NCBI GenBank assembly: GCA_021399445.1
Contig: JAJTUQ010000002.1
Location: 2,914,001-2,978,000, forward strand
DNA: 64,000 nucleotides
Origin: Xylogone sp. PMI_703
Lineage: Eukaryota > Ascomycota > Leotiomycetes
Direction of reading: 5' to 3'
The position numbers and the translations under genes were made by a program. Shown piece by piece: positions 52,130 to 63,100 of the stretch. The number at the start of each line of letters is the position of its first letter. The stretch's first letter is position 1. The notes beneath the pieces are model-generated. The model had not been told where the DNA came from and did not search any database. It saw only the letters and a list, made by a program, of their open reading frames with translations.

Positions 52130-54077
52130 ATGCTCAACATGTCTCGACACAGCACCCCGATTGAGTCGAACACAACATCATCTCTCCGGCCTCCATCCTC
52201 TCGTGCTATAGGCTCTGGACATCATCTTCGTGCATCGGCAGATATGGCGGCTTTTTCAACCTCTCCGTCTTCGAGTCGAATCCGACCCTCCTCTGACTTT
52301 TACGGCACTCAACCTGGACAAGGGCAGGGCAGCTCAGAGAATGATGCATCCGATAAGATTGCTCAGCAATGGATTGCAGATATCGATCAGTACGAGACAA
52401 CTTTGGAGGAAATGGCAGCCGCAACTCTGGATCAAGATTTCAAAGATGAACTGAGTGCCATTGAACAGTGGTTCCGTGTTCTGAGCGAGGCGGAAAGAAC
52501 TGCCGCTTTATATGCTCTTCTTCAACAGACTACGCAGGTACAGATTCGCTTTTTTATTCAAGTATTGCAGCAAATGGGAAAGAATCACCCAATGTCAGGT
52601 GTGCTCTCGCCCGCAAACTTTGATAAAGGTATGTCAATCATATCTTCGTATCCAGATCATACGTACTAAATCCGAGTCAAAGATCCGATGTCTAATCGCT
52701 TGAGCGATGCTATGAACAAATTAAGTGTAGAAGGTTCCAGGAATTCGCTCACTCGACCTCCTGCTACTCCCTCTACCAAACGACATTCTGGGCTTGACCC
52801 CTCGACAATCAATGCTATGTTCCCAGATGCAGCAGCTGCAATTGCCACAGAAAAGGCTAAATATACACAGCAAACTGGAAACCCACCATCATCCAACCGG
52901 AACAGTGCTGCATTTGACTCACGTGCTTCTCTTGCTGCTCCAACCATCTCTGGTCCGACTGATGCAACCGATAACGGACAACCGCCGCTTTCCCCTTGGG
53001 GCCCACGTAGCAACGATCAAAACGCTCGACCAAAGTCCTCTTCCGGCCAGGCTCCTATGGGTCAATTTATTCAACCACCTCCATCTGCTGGTGGCCTCCG
53101 TTCTCCTCGTCCCCAAATAACTGGAAACTCTAATTTGCAGAGCACTACTATAACTGCTCCTGATAACCAAGGAAATGATCTCCCCTTGTTATCACCTTAC
53201 AATGCTGGAAATGGAAATTGGGCATCTATGGTGAATACGCCAATGGTCCCATCTTTTAATGCTGCTAGCGCTGCCTCTCAGGCTGATATGGTAGCTAATG
53301 CCACTGCTATGAAACTCGCTGCCTTGTCTACAGTGAACAATCGTTTTGCGCTAGATGATGTTCGCAAATATCGTCGTGCCCGCTCAAATGATGGCCAAGC
53401 GTCGAATGCACAAGGCCCGCTCTCCCCAGGCCTTCCAGGGAACATCCCAGGTGCTAACGTAGTTATGATTAACGAGCATGGACAAGTTTTGAGTCGCGAA
53501 CAGGTGTTAGCGCTCCAAAATCAGCAGAATGCGGCATTTGGCGGTCGGAAATCCCCTCGGCCTAGCTCTCCAGGTTTGGCTATGCAAGGTGGAGGTTTCG
53601 GTCAGCTTGGTTTTACTTCTCCCCAGAACAACGGTTTCTTGACGGCTTATGACGGCACATCTCCTCTCCTTAATAATGGTATGGGTGGTCTAAGTTTAGG
53701 CCAATTCGGTATTCAAAGCCACGAAGGGTATCTGTCAGATCACAGTGACATGGTTAGAGGTCGCTCACCTCGCGGGCGAAGAGGAAGTTCTAAACCACCG
53801 GAGGATCCAACTGATCCTAGTCTCCTCCAGGACATCCCAAGTTGGCTAAGAAGTCTGAGACTTCATAAATATACAGAAAATCTGAAGGACATGAATTGGA
53901 CAGAGCTTATAGAATTGGATGACAAGGCATTGGAAGAAAGAGGCGTCAATGCATTGGGAGCAAGACGTAAGATGCTTAAGGTTTTTGAACAAGTTAAAGG
54001 TAAGTAATCTGGAATTACATTCAAGAAGCATGCTAATTTCCATTTTAGAAGCTAAAAAGGAGGGGAAGCTTGCTTAA
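52130..54077 (+). CDS. VTS1: SAM-domain RNA-binding protein VTS1/Smaug (614 aa)
   Basis: Exons 52130-52628, 52683-53999 and 54049-54077; the last adds only nine full codons (EAKKEGKLA after the split codon). The N-terminal domain at about residues 75-165 ([18 protein letters not shown], ... [36 protein letters not shown]) is the conserved fungal Vts1 helical region. A disordered Pro/Asn/Ser-rich middle follows. The SAM domain is at about 545-606 ([40 protein letters not shown]). Vts1/Smaug SAM domains bind CNGG-loop hairpins in mRNAs and promote deadenylation through Ccr4-Not. The basic GARRKM patch, where the hairpin loop contacts lie in known Vts1 structures, is present. Confidence 0.93.
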
Positions 54078-54750
54078 GCTATATACCCCGCTAAGTCCTT
54101 CGCAATTATCGGTCTAATACGAGCAGATGAATCAGGATAAGAAATAACGATGTGAACCATTGCTCAAGTGTATAGGGATATACCACAGGATCAAAGCATA
54201 GGAAAACGCTTTTTTGTAGTTTATAAGTAGTTGGGATGACCGCAAGCGGTGTTGGTTTTATTTTGATGGTGTAATGATCATGGAAACGCTAGTGAAGACT
54301 CCACAGTACGTCTAGGAAATGAATCACGAGTATGTTCCACTTAATTTTCATGAAATACTGGGTGTCAAATATGCACCTTTTCTATTAAACAGGATAATAC
54401 TATGATCTTGAAATTATCAATTGATCCTGTACATGTACTCTATATCCAATTACTGCTCCTCCGTGCCCCCCTAGTTACACAAACGCGAGAGATGTCGAAC
54501 GCACGGTCCATGTTTGGCGGGGCATGAGTCCCTGCCGAGCAGACAAGGCTGAGGTGTAATTTCTCTGCCTCATTCATGATTGCGATTTACGCGATAACTA
54601 CATATGTCTAGCTTGGGTTGACACGGCTCCGTCCAGCAATTTTAGTCGCTATTCTCGAAGAAGTATGCGTCTAGGGCTCAATTTCAATACGTACTGTAGG
54701 GCAGATTATGTCCAATCCGCTGAGTTCGAAATCTCGACACTACCTTAATC
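54078..54750. other. Intergenic region, TFIIIC subunit promoter
   Basis: 673 bp between tandem plus-strand genes. No gene is found. Confidence 0.45.
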
Positions 54751-57700
54751 ATGGCTGAAAATAGCCAGTATCCCGATCCTGAAGACTCGAGTCGTATGCC
54801 AAGTTTTGCATGGCTTGGTGAGAATTCTACAATACAAAATCTTTCCGATCAAGACCATGACTCCTCGACTCACAGTGGAGGTTCTTCTCGAGCGAGAGGT
54901 CCACTGCACAGCCAGCATCTCCCTACTAGTAATCATGACCTAGAGAAGGCAAAAGCAGATTTCGATATCGAAACTGCTAGGAAGAGGATTGAAGGGCGAA
55001 ATGATACGGATAACTATGACTTCTTGCAAGGTCTGGGTACTGAGTATGTCTCACTTAAATCCATGGTGGACCACAATTGACTTCTATGTAGACAGGATGC
55101 TGAAATATCCGATGCAGATTCAGATTACCTGGAACATCAAGCAGATATGGTCAAATTTAAGCAATCAGTTCTTAAGTTCAGAGCTGCTCAGAGGGATGAG
55201 AGCAGTGGAAATGAAGACGAATCCGCAGCTTCAGGTGATGATGCTTTTACACCTACAACCCGTTCTGGAAGGGGCAGAGGTCGTTGGAGCAGTATCACCC
55301 GTGGAGGTCGTGCAGGCCGTGGTCGTGGTGGACCCAGGGGTCCTCGAAAAGCTGCGGAACCAACAGGAGATATCAAGCTGAGACTAAGTAGGGCATCGGA
55401 GGCCTTTATTAAGCAAGACTATGATGAAGCGCGACAGCTTGTCTCTGAAGTCATTCGAATTAATGCGGAGACTTATGAAGCCTGGACTCTACTAGCCACT
55501 ATCTTCGAAGAAATTGGGGATACAAATAAAGCCCTCATGGCTCTCATGTATGCTGCTCATCTTAGACCAAGGGATGTGAATGCTTGGTTAAATTGCGCAA
55601 GGTTTGCCTTAGAAGAAACTGGCGAGCATAGAGCCAAATATGTTCCTTCGGCATTATTTTGTTACTCTTCTGCGTTGCGTGCAGACTCCAAAAATCTAGA
55701 TGCCCGATATGGCAAGGCTGCGCTTCATATGGAACAGGGCAATACAAATTTTGCCATATCAGAGTATAAAATAATTTTGAGTCGACGGCCTCAAGATACT
55801 AGTGTGCTTCGTAGTCTTGCGGAGGCTTACATTGACCAGGACCAAGCTGAGATTGCTAAAGATTTATATGTGCAGAGTATTGCCAACTTTAAGATCACCT
55901 CAGCCAACCTCCATGACATGCTTAGTTGGTCGGATGTGAATATCTATATCGAGCTGTATGGCTACCTCGGACAATATGATGAGGCCATAAAGGAGCTTAA
56001 ATCTATCTCTCGCTGGATGGTTGGCCGTCAAACAGAGGACTATTGGGATAATATCACAGATAATGATTGCGAATGGGACTGCGAGGACTCTAGAAGAGTA
56101 GAAATTCCTCAGTTTGTTGCAGGGAGATTTCCACGAGAGACTTATGGGCTGGGTCTTCCACTAGAACTACGTGTTAAACTTGGTTTATATCGTCTCCAGC
56201 TGAGCTACCACGACGAGGCGATGGTAATTCTCTTTATTTCTCTCAACATGGCTATTTTCTAACGTTGTCTAGCACCACCTAAACTTTCTAGATCCTCTAA
56301 ATACCTCTAGCGAAGACAAGGTTCAAGATTATCCAGATCTATTTCGCGAAGCCGCCGACCAACTTCTCGCATCCCGTCTCCACAAGGAGGCGCTGACATT
56401 CTATGAGCCATTGAAAAGTATAGCGGGACAATCGGACGCTTTGCTCCAAGTCCAGCTCGGCATATGTTATCTTCGTATGTCAATGAAGCAACAGGCAGAA
56501 GAATGTTTCCAGACAGCAATACAAATTGATGAAAATAATATAGAGGCTCGGATACAGCTTGCAAAGCTCTACGAGGAGCTTAATGAACAGAAACAGGCTT
56601 TTATATATGTTAACGAAGTTATGTCACTCAGGAGAGCACAAGGACTAGCATCTTCAGAGAACGACCCCGGAACTGAGGGTGCGCAAACAGACGCCCAATA
56701 CTTAATGACGGACGAGCGGCCGCGAAAGTCACAGTATAAGCCTAGACGGCTTGCTAACCCAGTAGACCGGTTAAAGGATGAAGCAGCTAGAGCCGAGCAG
56801 TTACATACCCAATATCTGATCATGCAATCAGAGCGCGGACGGATGAGGGATGGCAATGAAGAAGCCATGCAGGCTTGGATGGACGCTGCTGGAGATCTCG
56901 TTGATGATTTCAGAAGCTGCAAGACTTTCTATCCCTGGGATAAATATGTTCACTTCCTTGGATACAGTCGTGATTCAAAACTGCAGGCACAAACTCCACT
57001 GGATTCGGATATCTCTGCCATGGCCGATAGGCTTTCACAGAGTTTGTTCTTCCCAAATATTTGGAGTCATATTCCATGTATGCGTGCTAACTTCCGTGCA
57101 GACTTAGGAGCCAGTTCACAAGAAGGCAGCAAACTTTCACAGACGGAGATTCCTGCTGATTACAGGGGTATAGCCTTCAGCGTCTGGTTAGATATATTTC
57201 TAGAATACGCAATATGTCTTGCCAGAGTCGGAAAAGGACGTGATTCCTACGAAATATGCGAAGCCGCTAAAGATGCAATCGTCTTCTACCACTCGAGAGA
57301 AGACATGTTTCTAATCCATGTCTGCTGGTGTAGTATGTCATAATAAATTTTGTACAGTACTTTGTTTGACTAACTACCCCACTCAGCTTGCGCTCTTTTA
57401 ACAAATGATGAGGAGACTTGCGTTTCAGTTGCTCGTTTTTTCATGAAAGATTATCAATTTACCACAGATTCATACAGGATGTTTGGGGCCATTACAAGAA
57501 TATGCCAATCTCCAATTTCCTGGTATAATTCCGGACCTACTCAAAAGTATATACTACGGCAGATTAAAGCTATGGATTTTGCACTGGTCGATGACGCGCA
57601 GCGAGAAAAGTACTTTGCTGAAAAGGGCTCATACTCAGCTCAGGATGAGAAAGGCCAAGTTATAGTTAATGATGATATGGATATTGCCCTTCTCATGCTT

Positions 57701-58208
57701 TACGGCCATATACTCTATTCGGGCACCAGTTATGCTTATGCTTTAAGTGAGTATATCCGTAACTATGTTTGTGATGAAATGCTTACGGGTACTAGATTAC
57801 TTCTTTAGGGCCCTTGCGCTAGATCCTACAAATCCTGTGATTCACTTGAACATCGGACTAGCTTATATTCATTATTCACTGAAGCGACAGGCTGAAAACC
57901 GCCAGCACCTCATCATGCAAGGTTTCACATTCCTATTTCGCTACTATGAACAGCGTCGCCAATCTTCTAGGATTGAGGAGCGGCAAGAAGCACATTTTAA
58001 TATTGCTAGGGCATATAATATGCTCGGTCTGTCGAACCTTGCTGCCCCCTATTATTTACGGGTTCTTGAAGAAATTGAAGCTTCCGGTGGCCAAGCAAAC
58101 AGTGAGAACTTCGAACTCGAAGCTGCATATAACCTTCAGGCAATATATGTTGCTGGGGGAAACCAGTATCTTGCTCGGAATATCACAGAGAGATGGCTTG
58201 TAGTTTAG
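54751..58208 (+). CDS. TFC4: TFIIIC TPR subunit (Tfc4/Sfc4, GTF3C3 homologue), 1085 aa
   Basis: Exons 54751-55043, 55092-56223, 56273-57332, 57387-57746 and 57796-58208; every junction is in phase. TFIIIC recognises the A and B boxes of tRNA genes, and the Tfc4 arm recruits TFIIIB for RNA polymerase III. An acidic Ser-rich N-terminus precedes an Arg/Gly block at about 150-180 (TRSGRGRGRW; AGRGRGGPRGPRK). TPR arrays follow at about 190-420 (EAFIKQDYDEARQLVSEVIR; DTNKALMALMYAAHLRPRD) and again from about 500 (LLQVQLGICYLRMSMKQQAE; IEARIQLAKLYEELNEQKQA) to the end (ALDPTNPVIHLNIGLAYIHY). A linker rich in charged residues near 600 separates the arrays. Length fits the family (about 1000-1100 aa). 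Confidence 0.95.
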
Positions 58209-58558
58209 TTGCCAACAAGTAGGTCATAATCAAATTCAATATTATATACAGAATCCACTTATGATCTACGATTCTAGAAATATTGAAATCGATACAATTC
58301 ACTGTAGGATAAAGATTTTCATATAAGTATCTATACGATTTAATGTTATCCTATTGATTTTAGTATTGAAGTATTCACTCGAAGCATAGATAATCATATA
58401 ACCAATATCGCCATCACCCAGGTGAGTATAGCTCACAATATAGATTCAATTTCCAGAGTCCCGCATGTAAAAGCCTCCGAATTTCCTGTTTCCTTCCATT
58501 ATTTTTTCATGATCACATAGCATTGGTTTCTTGAATCAAGTACTGATCTGCTCCATAG
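58209..58558. other. AT-rich downstream region
   Basis: 350 bp after the TFIIIC subunit stop. It probably includes its 3' end. No gene. Confidence 0.4.
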
Positions 58559-59072
58559 AAGGCCAGATATATACTCAAGCAAGGGCCACGGCTCCAGAAA
58601 AGAAGTCATACAACCGACCCTTTGCAAAGCAAAACACTCAGAGCTATGCGGAAATTAATGAGCAGCGCTACAAGAGTACTACTAGTTTTGACTCTATTGG
58701 TCATGATCAGCACTTCACGGAAGAAGACTCCATACATCTTGGCTTTTACCTGTATGGTGATAACCTCCGACATCGAAACAGCCAAGCTGTTCTCTAAGCT
58801 TCGATGCCGACACAGTTTCTTCTTCCAGAATTCGATCCTTCGGCTTACAGAAAAGATCGAAGGAGACGCCAACAATGCACTCTCGTCATCGGGCAGAGCA
58901 TATTCGTAGTGATGGCACGGGTGAGATAGTACGCCATCTCACCATCGATAATCTCACTTAGGACAGCCTCAACAGCCTGGGCATTTCGCACTTGTCTCCT
59001 GAAGTGTTCGGACAGATTCCCACGGGGTTTGGGAAGCTTACTGTCAACATGTTTCAGTTTTCGACCAAGTAG
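58559..59072 (+). pseudogene. Gene remnant (three possible exons), related to fragment at 37.7 kb
   Basis: Possible exons 58559-58756, 58799-58920 and 58962-59072 join in phase across GT...AG introns of 42 and 41 bp, shorter than most introns here. Exon 1 includes SYAEINEQRYKSTTSFDSIG, exon 2 FLLPEFDPSAYRKDRRRRQQ, exon 3 HLSPEVFGQIPTGFGKLTVN, then a stop. No ATG begins the first exon in frame, and an AG directly precedes it, so the true 5' exon is absent or unrecognised. The DNA of exon 1 is similar to the minus-strand fragment at 37676-37822. No known family was recognised. It could be a live lineage-specific gene with a missed start, or a decayed one. Confidence 0.35.
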
Positions 59073-59521
59073 ATGCTTGAGAATTCACTTACTGTCTTGA
59101 GTCCTAAAGGGTATAAGTTACCCGATTCTAGCCAACTTCGTGTCTTACTTGCATATCTACGACAAGGGACTTGTTTCACTATACTTTAGTTACTAATCAG
59201 TCATTTCTGAGATATAACAGACAAGAGTATAACTATATTAAGTTTTCAAGGTTTTCCAGAATAGTATCTTTCCTGATTTCTAATTATTCGAAATAATCGG
59301 TTGCTATATCCCAAATAACCTAATCTCATGATAAAAAACTCTATGCTCGAAGCGTATAAAATAACAACAAAGAGATTTTACATTTCCTTGGCTCGAAATG
59401 CCATTAACCAGGGACAAACAAAGTCAAGATGACAATAACATAAACTTAATATAGTAAAATCTTATATCTTAAATTTTTCGTCTCTTTAAACGAATATAAG
59501 GCTACAATAATACTTGCCTTA
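59073..59521. other. AT-rich flank of the retrotransposon
   Basis: 449 bp, strongly AT-rich, with no coding signal. It contains the insertion point; the five bases before the LTR are CCTTA, a candidate target duplication that cannot be checked because the far end is outside the window. Confidence 0.45.
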
Positions 59522-59632
59522 TGTCACGACCCCGCAGGGTTGTGACAAGCGACCTAAAGTATAAGGCCTCTATAGCCGTCGCCTTAGTTAAATAAGTATA
59601 AGTTAAGACGGCTATCCGGGACTTGGTTATGG

Positions 59633-59857
59633 TATCGCTAGTACTATCGCATTACTAGTACTAGCGAAAGGATAGTACAAGTTCAACACTAGTACTATAA
59701 AAAGGGTTGTACAAGCTAAAGGATAGTACTATCGGAATTATAGTACTAACCCTTTGGTTGTACTAGCTAAGTGGTAGTACTATCGGAGAAATAGTACTAC
59801 CTTTCCGCTTGTGCTAGCGATTTGCTCGTACGTGTAAAAAGCTAGTACTAGCGATTA
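59633..59857. repeat. 17-bp tandem array centred on GTAC palindromes (13 units)
   Basis: GTAC occurs at 59641, 59658, 59675, 59692, 59709, 59726, 59743, 59760, 59777, 59794, 59828 and 59845. The slot at 59811 has GTGC. Every step is exactly 17 bases. Most units are wider palindromes such as ATAGTACTAT or CTAGTACTAG, while the bases between vary. The array lies about 100 bp upstream of the LTR TATA box, in the U3 region. Confidence 0.92.
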
Positions 59858-59952
59858 AGCGAGCACCTGGATTAGATAAGCGGATCCCATGGATCCCATG
59901 GATCCCCAGGGGGATCGATGGGATCAATGGGACTCGAAGGAAATTCACTCTC

Positions 59953-59959
59953 TATATAA
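59953..59959 (+). promoter_or_regulatory. TATA box of the LTR promoter
   Basis: TATATAA sits within CTCTCTATATAAGTAG, about 200 bp before the gag start. It is the only good TATA-type signal in the LTR and fits the expected start of the genomic RNA a few tens of bases downstream. Confidence 0.6.
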
Positions 59960-60157
59960 GTAGATAGAACTCACAGTAGATAGGAGCTTCGTGCTCAACT
60001 CAATTGATTTACAGCATACCTGCATTTCATAGTAACTACCCTAAGCTTTGTGAAGTTATTCTCTTGCCCTTTACCTTCATCTATCATTTGAGTGATAGAT
60101 AACCCCATACCCTAGTAGGAACGTTACACTTTGAGCACCTTGAAACTCGAAGGTACC

Positions 60158-63100
60158 ATGGCCGGAGAATCTTCAGACTTAGTTCCCAAGCCGGAGGAAC
60201 AGGGCAACCCCAACCCGGAGGAACGAGACACCCCAATGCGAGAACAGGAAGTGGAAGGAACCCCAAAGGTGGGCTTGCCCATGAGGTTCAAGGGTGAACG
60301 AAGCAAGTTCAAAGTCTTCAAGATGCAAGCTACCCTGTACCTGTTCTTTAATAAGGATCGGTTTGCCGACGACGTCAACCGGATCCTTTGGATCGCCTCC
60401 TACCTAGAAGGAACTGCCTTCGATTGGATGAGACCCTACCTTGAAAACTATTTATCCACGACAGACAAGACCCATTGTTGGGCCTCCACAAAACAATTGT
60501 TTAAGTCCGTTGAAGACTTTTGGAGAGAGGTCACGCCCGTCTTCGGTGATATCGATGAAGTGGCCGATGCTAAAAGAAAAGTACACAGCATCCGACAAAA
60601 GGGCTCGGCCTCCCACCATGCAGCAGAATTCAGAAGATACGCTGTCCTTACGACTTATAGCGATGAAGACTTGAAGGATGCCTTTTACAACAGCCTCAAG
60701 GAAGAAGTAAAGGACGACATTGCCCGACTCGACGAAAGGCCCAAGACCCTGAGCGATATGATCTATAAAGCTGTTCAGTTTGATAATCGACATTATGAAC
60801 GCAAGCTAGAAAAAAGGGCTTTCTCCGACAAAAAAGAGCAAAAAGGATCCCATAAGAAAAAAGAAACAGCGGATGTGAAGGCACTCACGGGAAGCAAGAG
60901 GAACGGGAAATCGAACACCAAAGGAAAAGGAAAGAAGAAGTTCGATCTTACTCCTGAGCAATATAAGGAACGAAGAGAGAAAAACCTTTGCTTCAGGTGT
61001 GGCCAGGCAGGACACAGGGCCTCGGAGCATGGTGACAAAGACAAAGGAAAGTCCAAAGAAGTCAAGACCGTATCCATGGTATGGTCAGCAGAAGACAACG
61101 AGGCAGGGAGCCAGACGTCTTCAGGAGTTTTCTCTCCAACCACGAGCAAGCTGGATGTCTTAATATCAGCTGCGGAAGAAGGAGAGCGACGGGACTCGGG
61201 AACCGCTCTCCCAGACAATTTTCCCCCTGAAGAATACTGGGATACTGCCAGCCTCTCGAGTTTGGGAAACCAGCCTGTGTACGGAGGAATCCCTATGATC
61301 CGGGAAGATTATAGCATGGAGACGGATGTCAGCGAACCAGCGTTTGGAAAAGTTAAATGGAACTCCAAAAAAGGAAAGAAACGTGCCAGAATTTCACCAG
61401 TGTATTCTCCATACACAACACCTAAAGAGTCAGAACCTTACCAAAGAATAGCAAAGGAATCTTTTCAGAAAAACGTCTGGGGTCCAGAGCTGTCTAAACA
61501 TGTCGAGCGAGAAGATTTCATCGCCCAGCCTTACCTGACGAACCAACCCCAAGTAGGAGAGCGAATGATATTGGTTAGCATGGCCACCTTGCCCGATGGA
61601 AATCACATAGAAACCTGGAGGATGATCGAGCGAAATATCTTGTGGGATATGCCGATCCAAAGAGAAGGAATTCTCCAGTACAGTTTTTGGAAGCTGGGAA
61701 TGATCGTAAGAGTGGTGTGGACCAACTTCGAAAAAATCGCTGTTAGTGGCCTGCTCCACGATGATCCTGTAGTCTATGTACTAGGGAAAAACATGCGGCC
61801 CCCAAGACTGGACTCCCACGCGTGGGTTGCGTACCATGAGGACGAGGAAAAAACGTACTGGGCACGACGAGAACCTCGCCAAGGCATCACCTTCCGCGAA
61901 GAACGAAGGGAACAACTTTATGGTTATGGAATAGGCCATTACTACGAGATCGACACGGAATGGATGACTCCAACTAGACGTGTCAATAACCCCTTCAATA
62001 TCAGAAAACCCAGGAGAAGGGCACCGCCTCAAATGACCCGGGAGGAGGAGTTCAATACGGAATTCGCTTCCGATGTGTTTAAAGTTGGCGAAGGAGAAGC
62101 CATCCGGTTGGATGTTAAGTTTGGCAACGGAAACCTTAGAGCCTTAGTGGATTCGGGAAGCCAGATTAACCTAATCTCGCCACGAGCTGCTAGGATGATA
62201 GACGCACAGACTGAAGTCTATAATCGGCCCCTACGAATGGCCGACGGCTCATTAGCAAAGGAAGGAGTGTTCGCAAGAACTAAACCCCTCACCATGAGGA
62301 TTGGAAACCACCAAGAACAAATCCGGTTTGAGGTTTCCTCCCTTGGAAAGGAAGATATCATCCTGGGACAACCTTGGTTAGAATTCCATGACCCAAACGT
62401 CAACTGGAAAACAAAGAAATTGACATTTAAATGCCACTGCGGCGCTGGACCAAAGGAATGGCCCGCGCAAGATGTTTTTGCTGTTGAACTTGCTCAGGAT
62501 GACCTCCAGAATAAACTGGACGCTCTCCCGGAAGAATACCAAGACTGTCGTGAGTTATTCACTCCGCGACCGAAGGACGCAGCTTTACCCCCACACAAAG
62601 AATGGGATCACGAAATCATTCTCCAAGAAGGTGCAACCCCTTCATATGGACCTATTTATGGAACGAATCCCGCCAGGGATGAGATCCTGAGGGAGTGACT
62701 GGATGAACAGACCGCGAAGAGCTTCTACAGGGAGTCGAGCTCTTCGTGGGGAGCGCCATTGATATGGGCGCCAAAGCCAGACGACCCCCGGGGAAGACCA
62801 TGTGGAGATTACAGAAATTTAAACAGCAAAACCATAAAAAACAGATACCCATTACCTCGTATTGACGGTATACGAGATGTGCTCATTGGAGCCAGATATT
62901 TCACGAAATTAGACTTCGCCGCAGGATTCAACTTGATAAGGATCAAGGAGGGACACGAGCAGTACGCTGCCATTCGAACCAAGTATGGACTTTATGAGCC
63001 TTTGGTCATGCCTTTTGGTCTGACGAATGCACCAGCGACTATGCAGAAAGTGAGCAATACGATCTTGAGACCGTATTTGGATCGCTTTGTAGTAGTGTAT

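Larger units (their letters stand above)
59522..60128 (+). repeat. 5' long terminal repeat (about 607 bp)
   Basis: It starts TGTCAC and ends GTTACA, a near-matching TG...CA pair. The right boundary is inferred from this pair and the start of gag; the second LTR is not in view. The left edge carries an 11-bp inverted repeat (59522-59532 and 59537-59547, one mismatch, 4-base loop). Inside are a 17-bp period array (about 59633-59857) and short 9-bp-spaced repeats of GGATCCCAT (59882-59908), followed by a TATA box. The order of array, TATA and transcribed part fits U3-R-U5 layout. Confidence 0.75.

Noticed and set aside
59882..59930. GGATCCCAT repeats in the LTR as a separate regulatory array
   Set aside because: Only about three good 9-bp units; noted under the LTR but too short to claim function.
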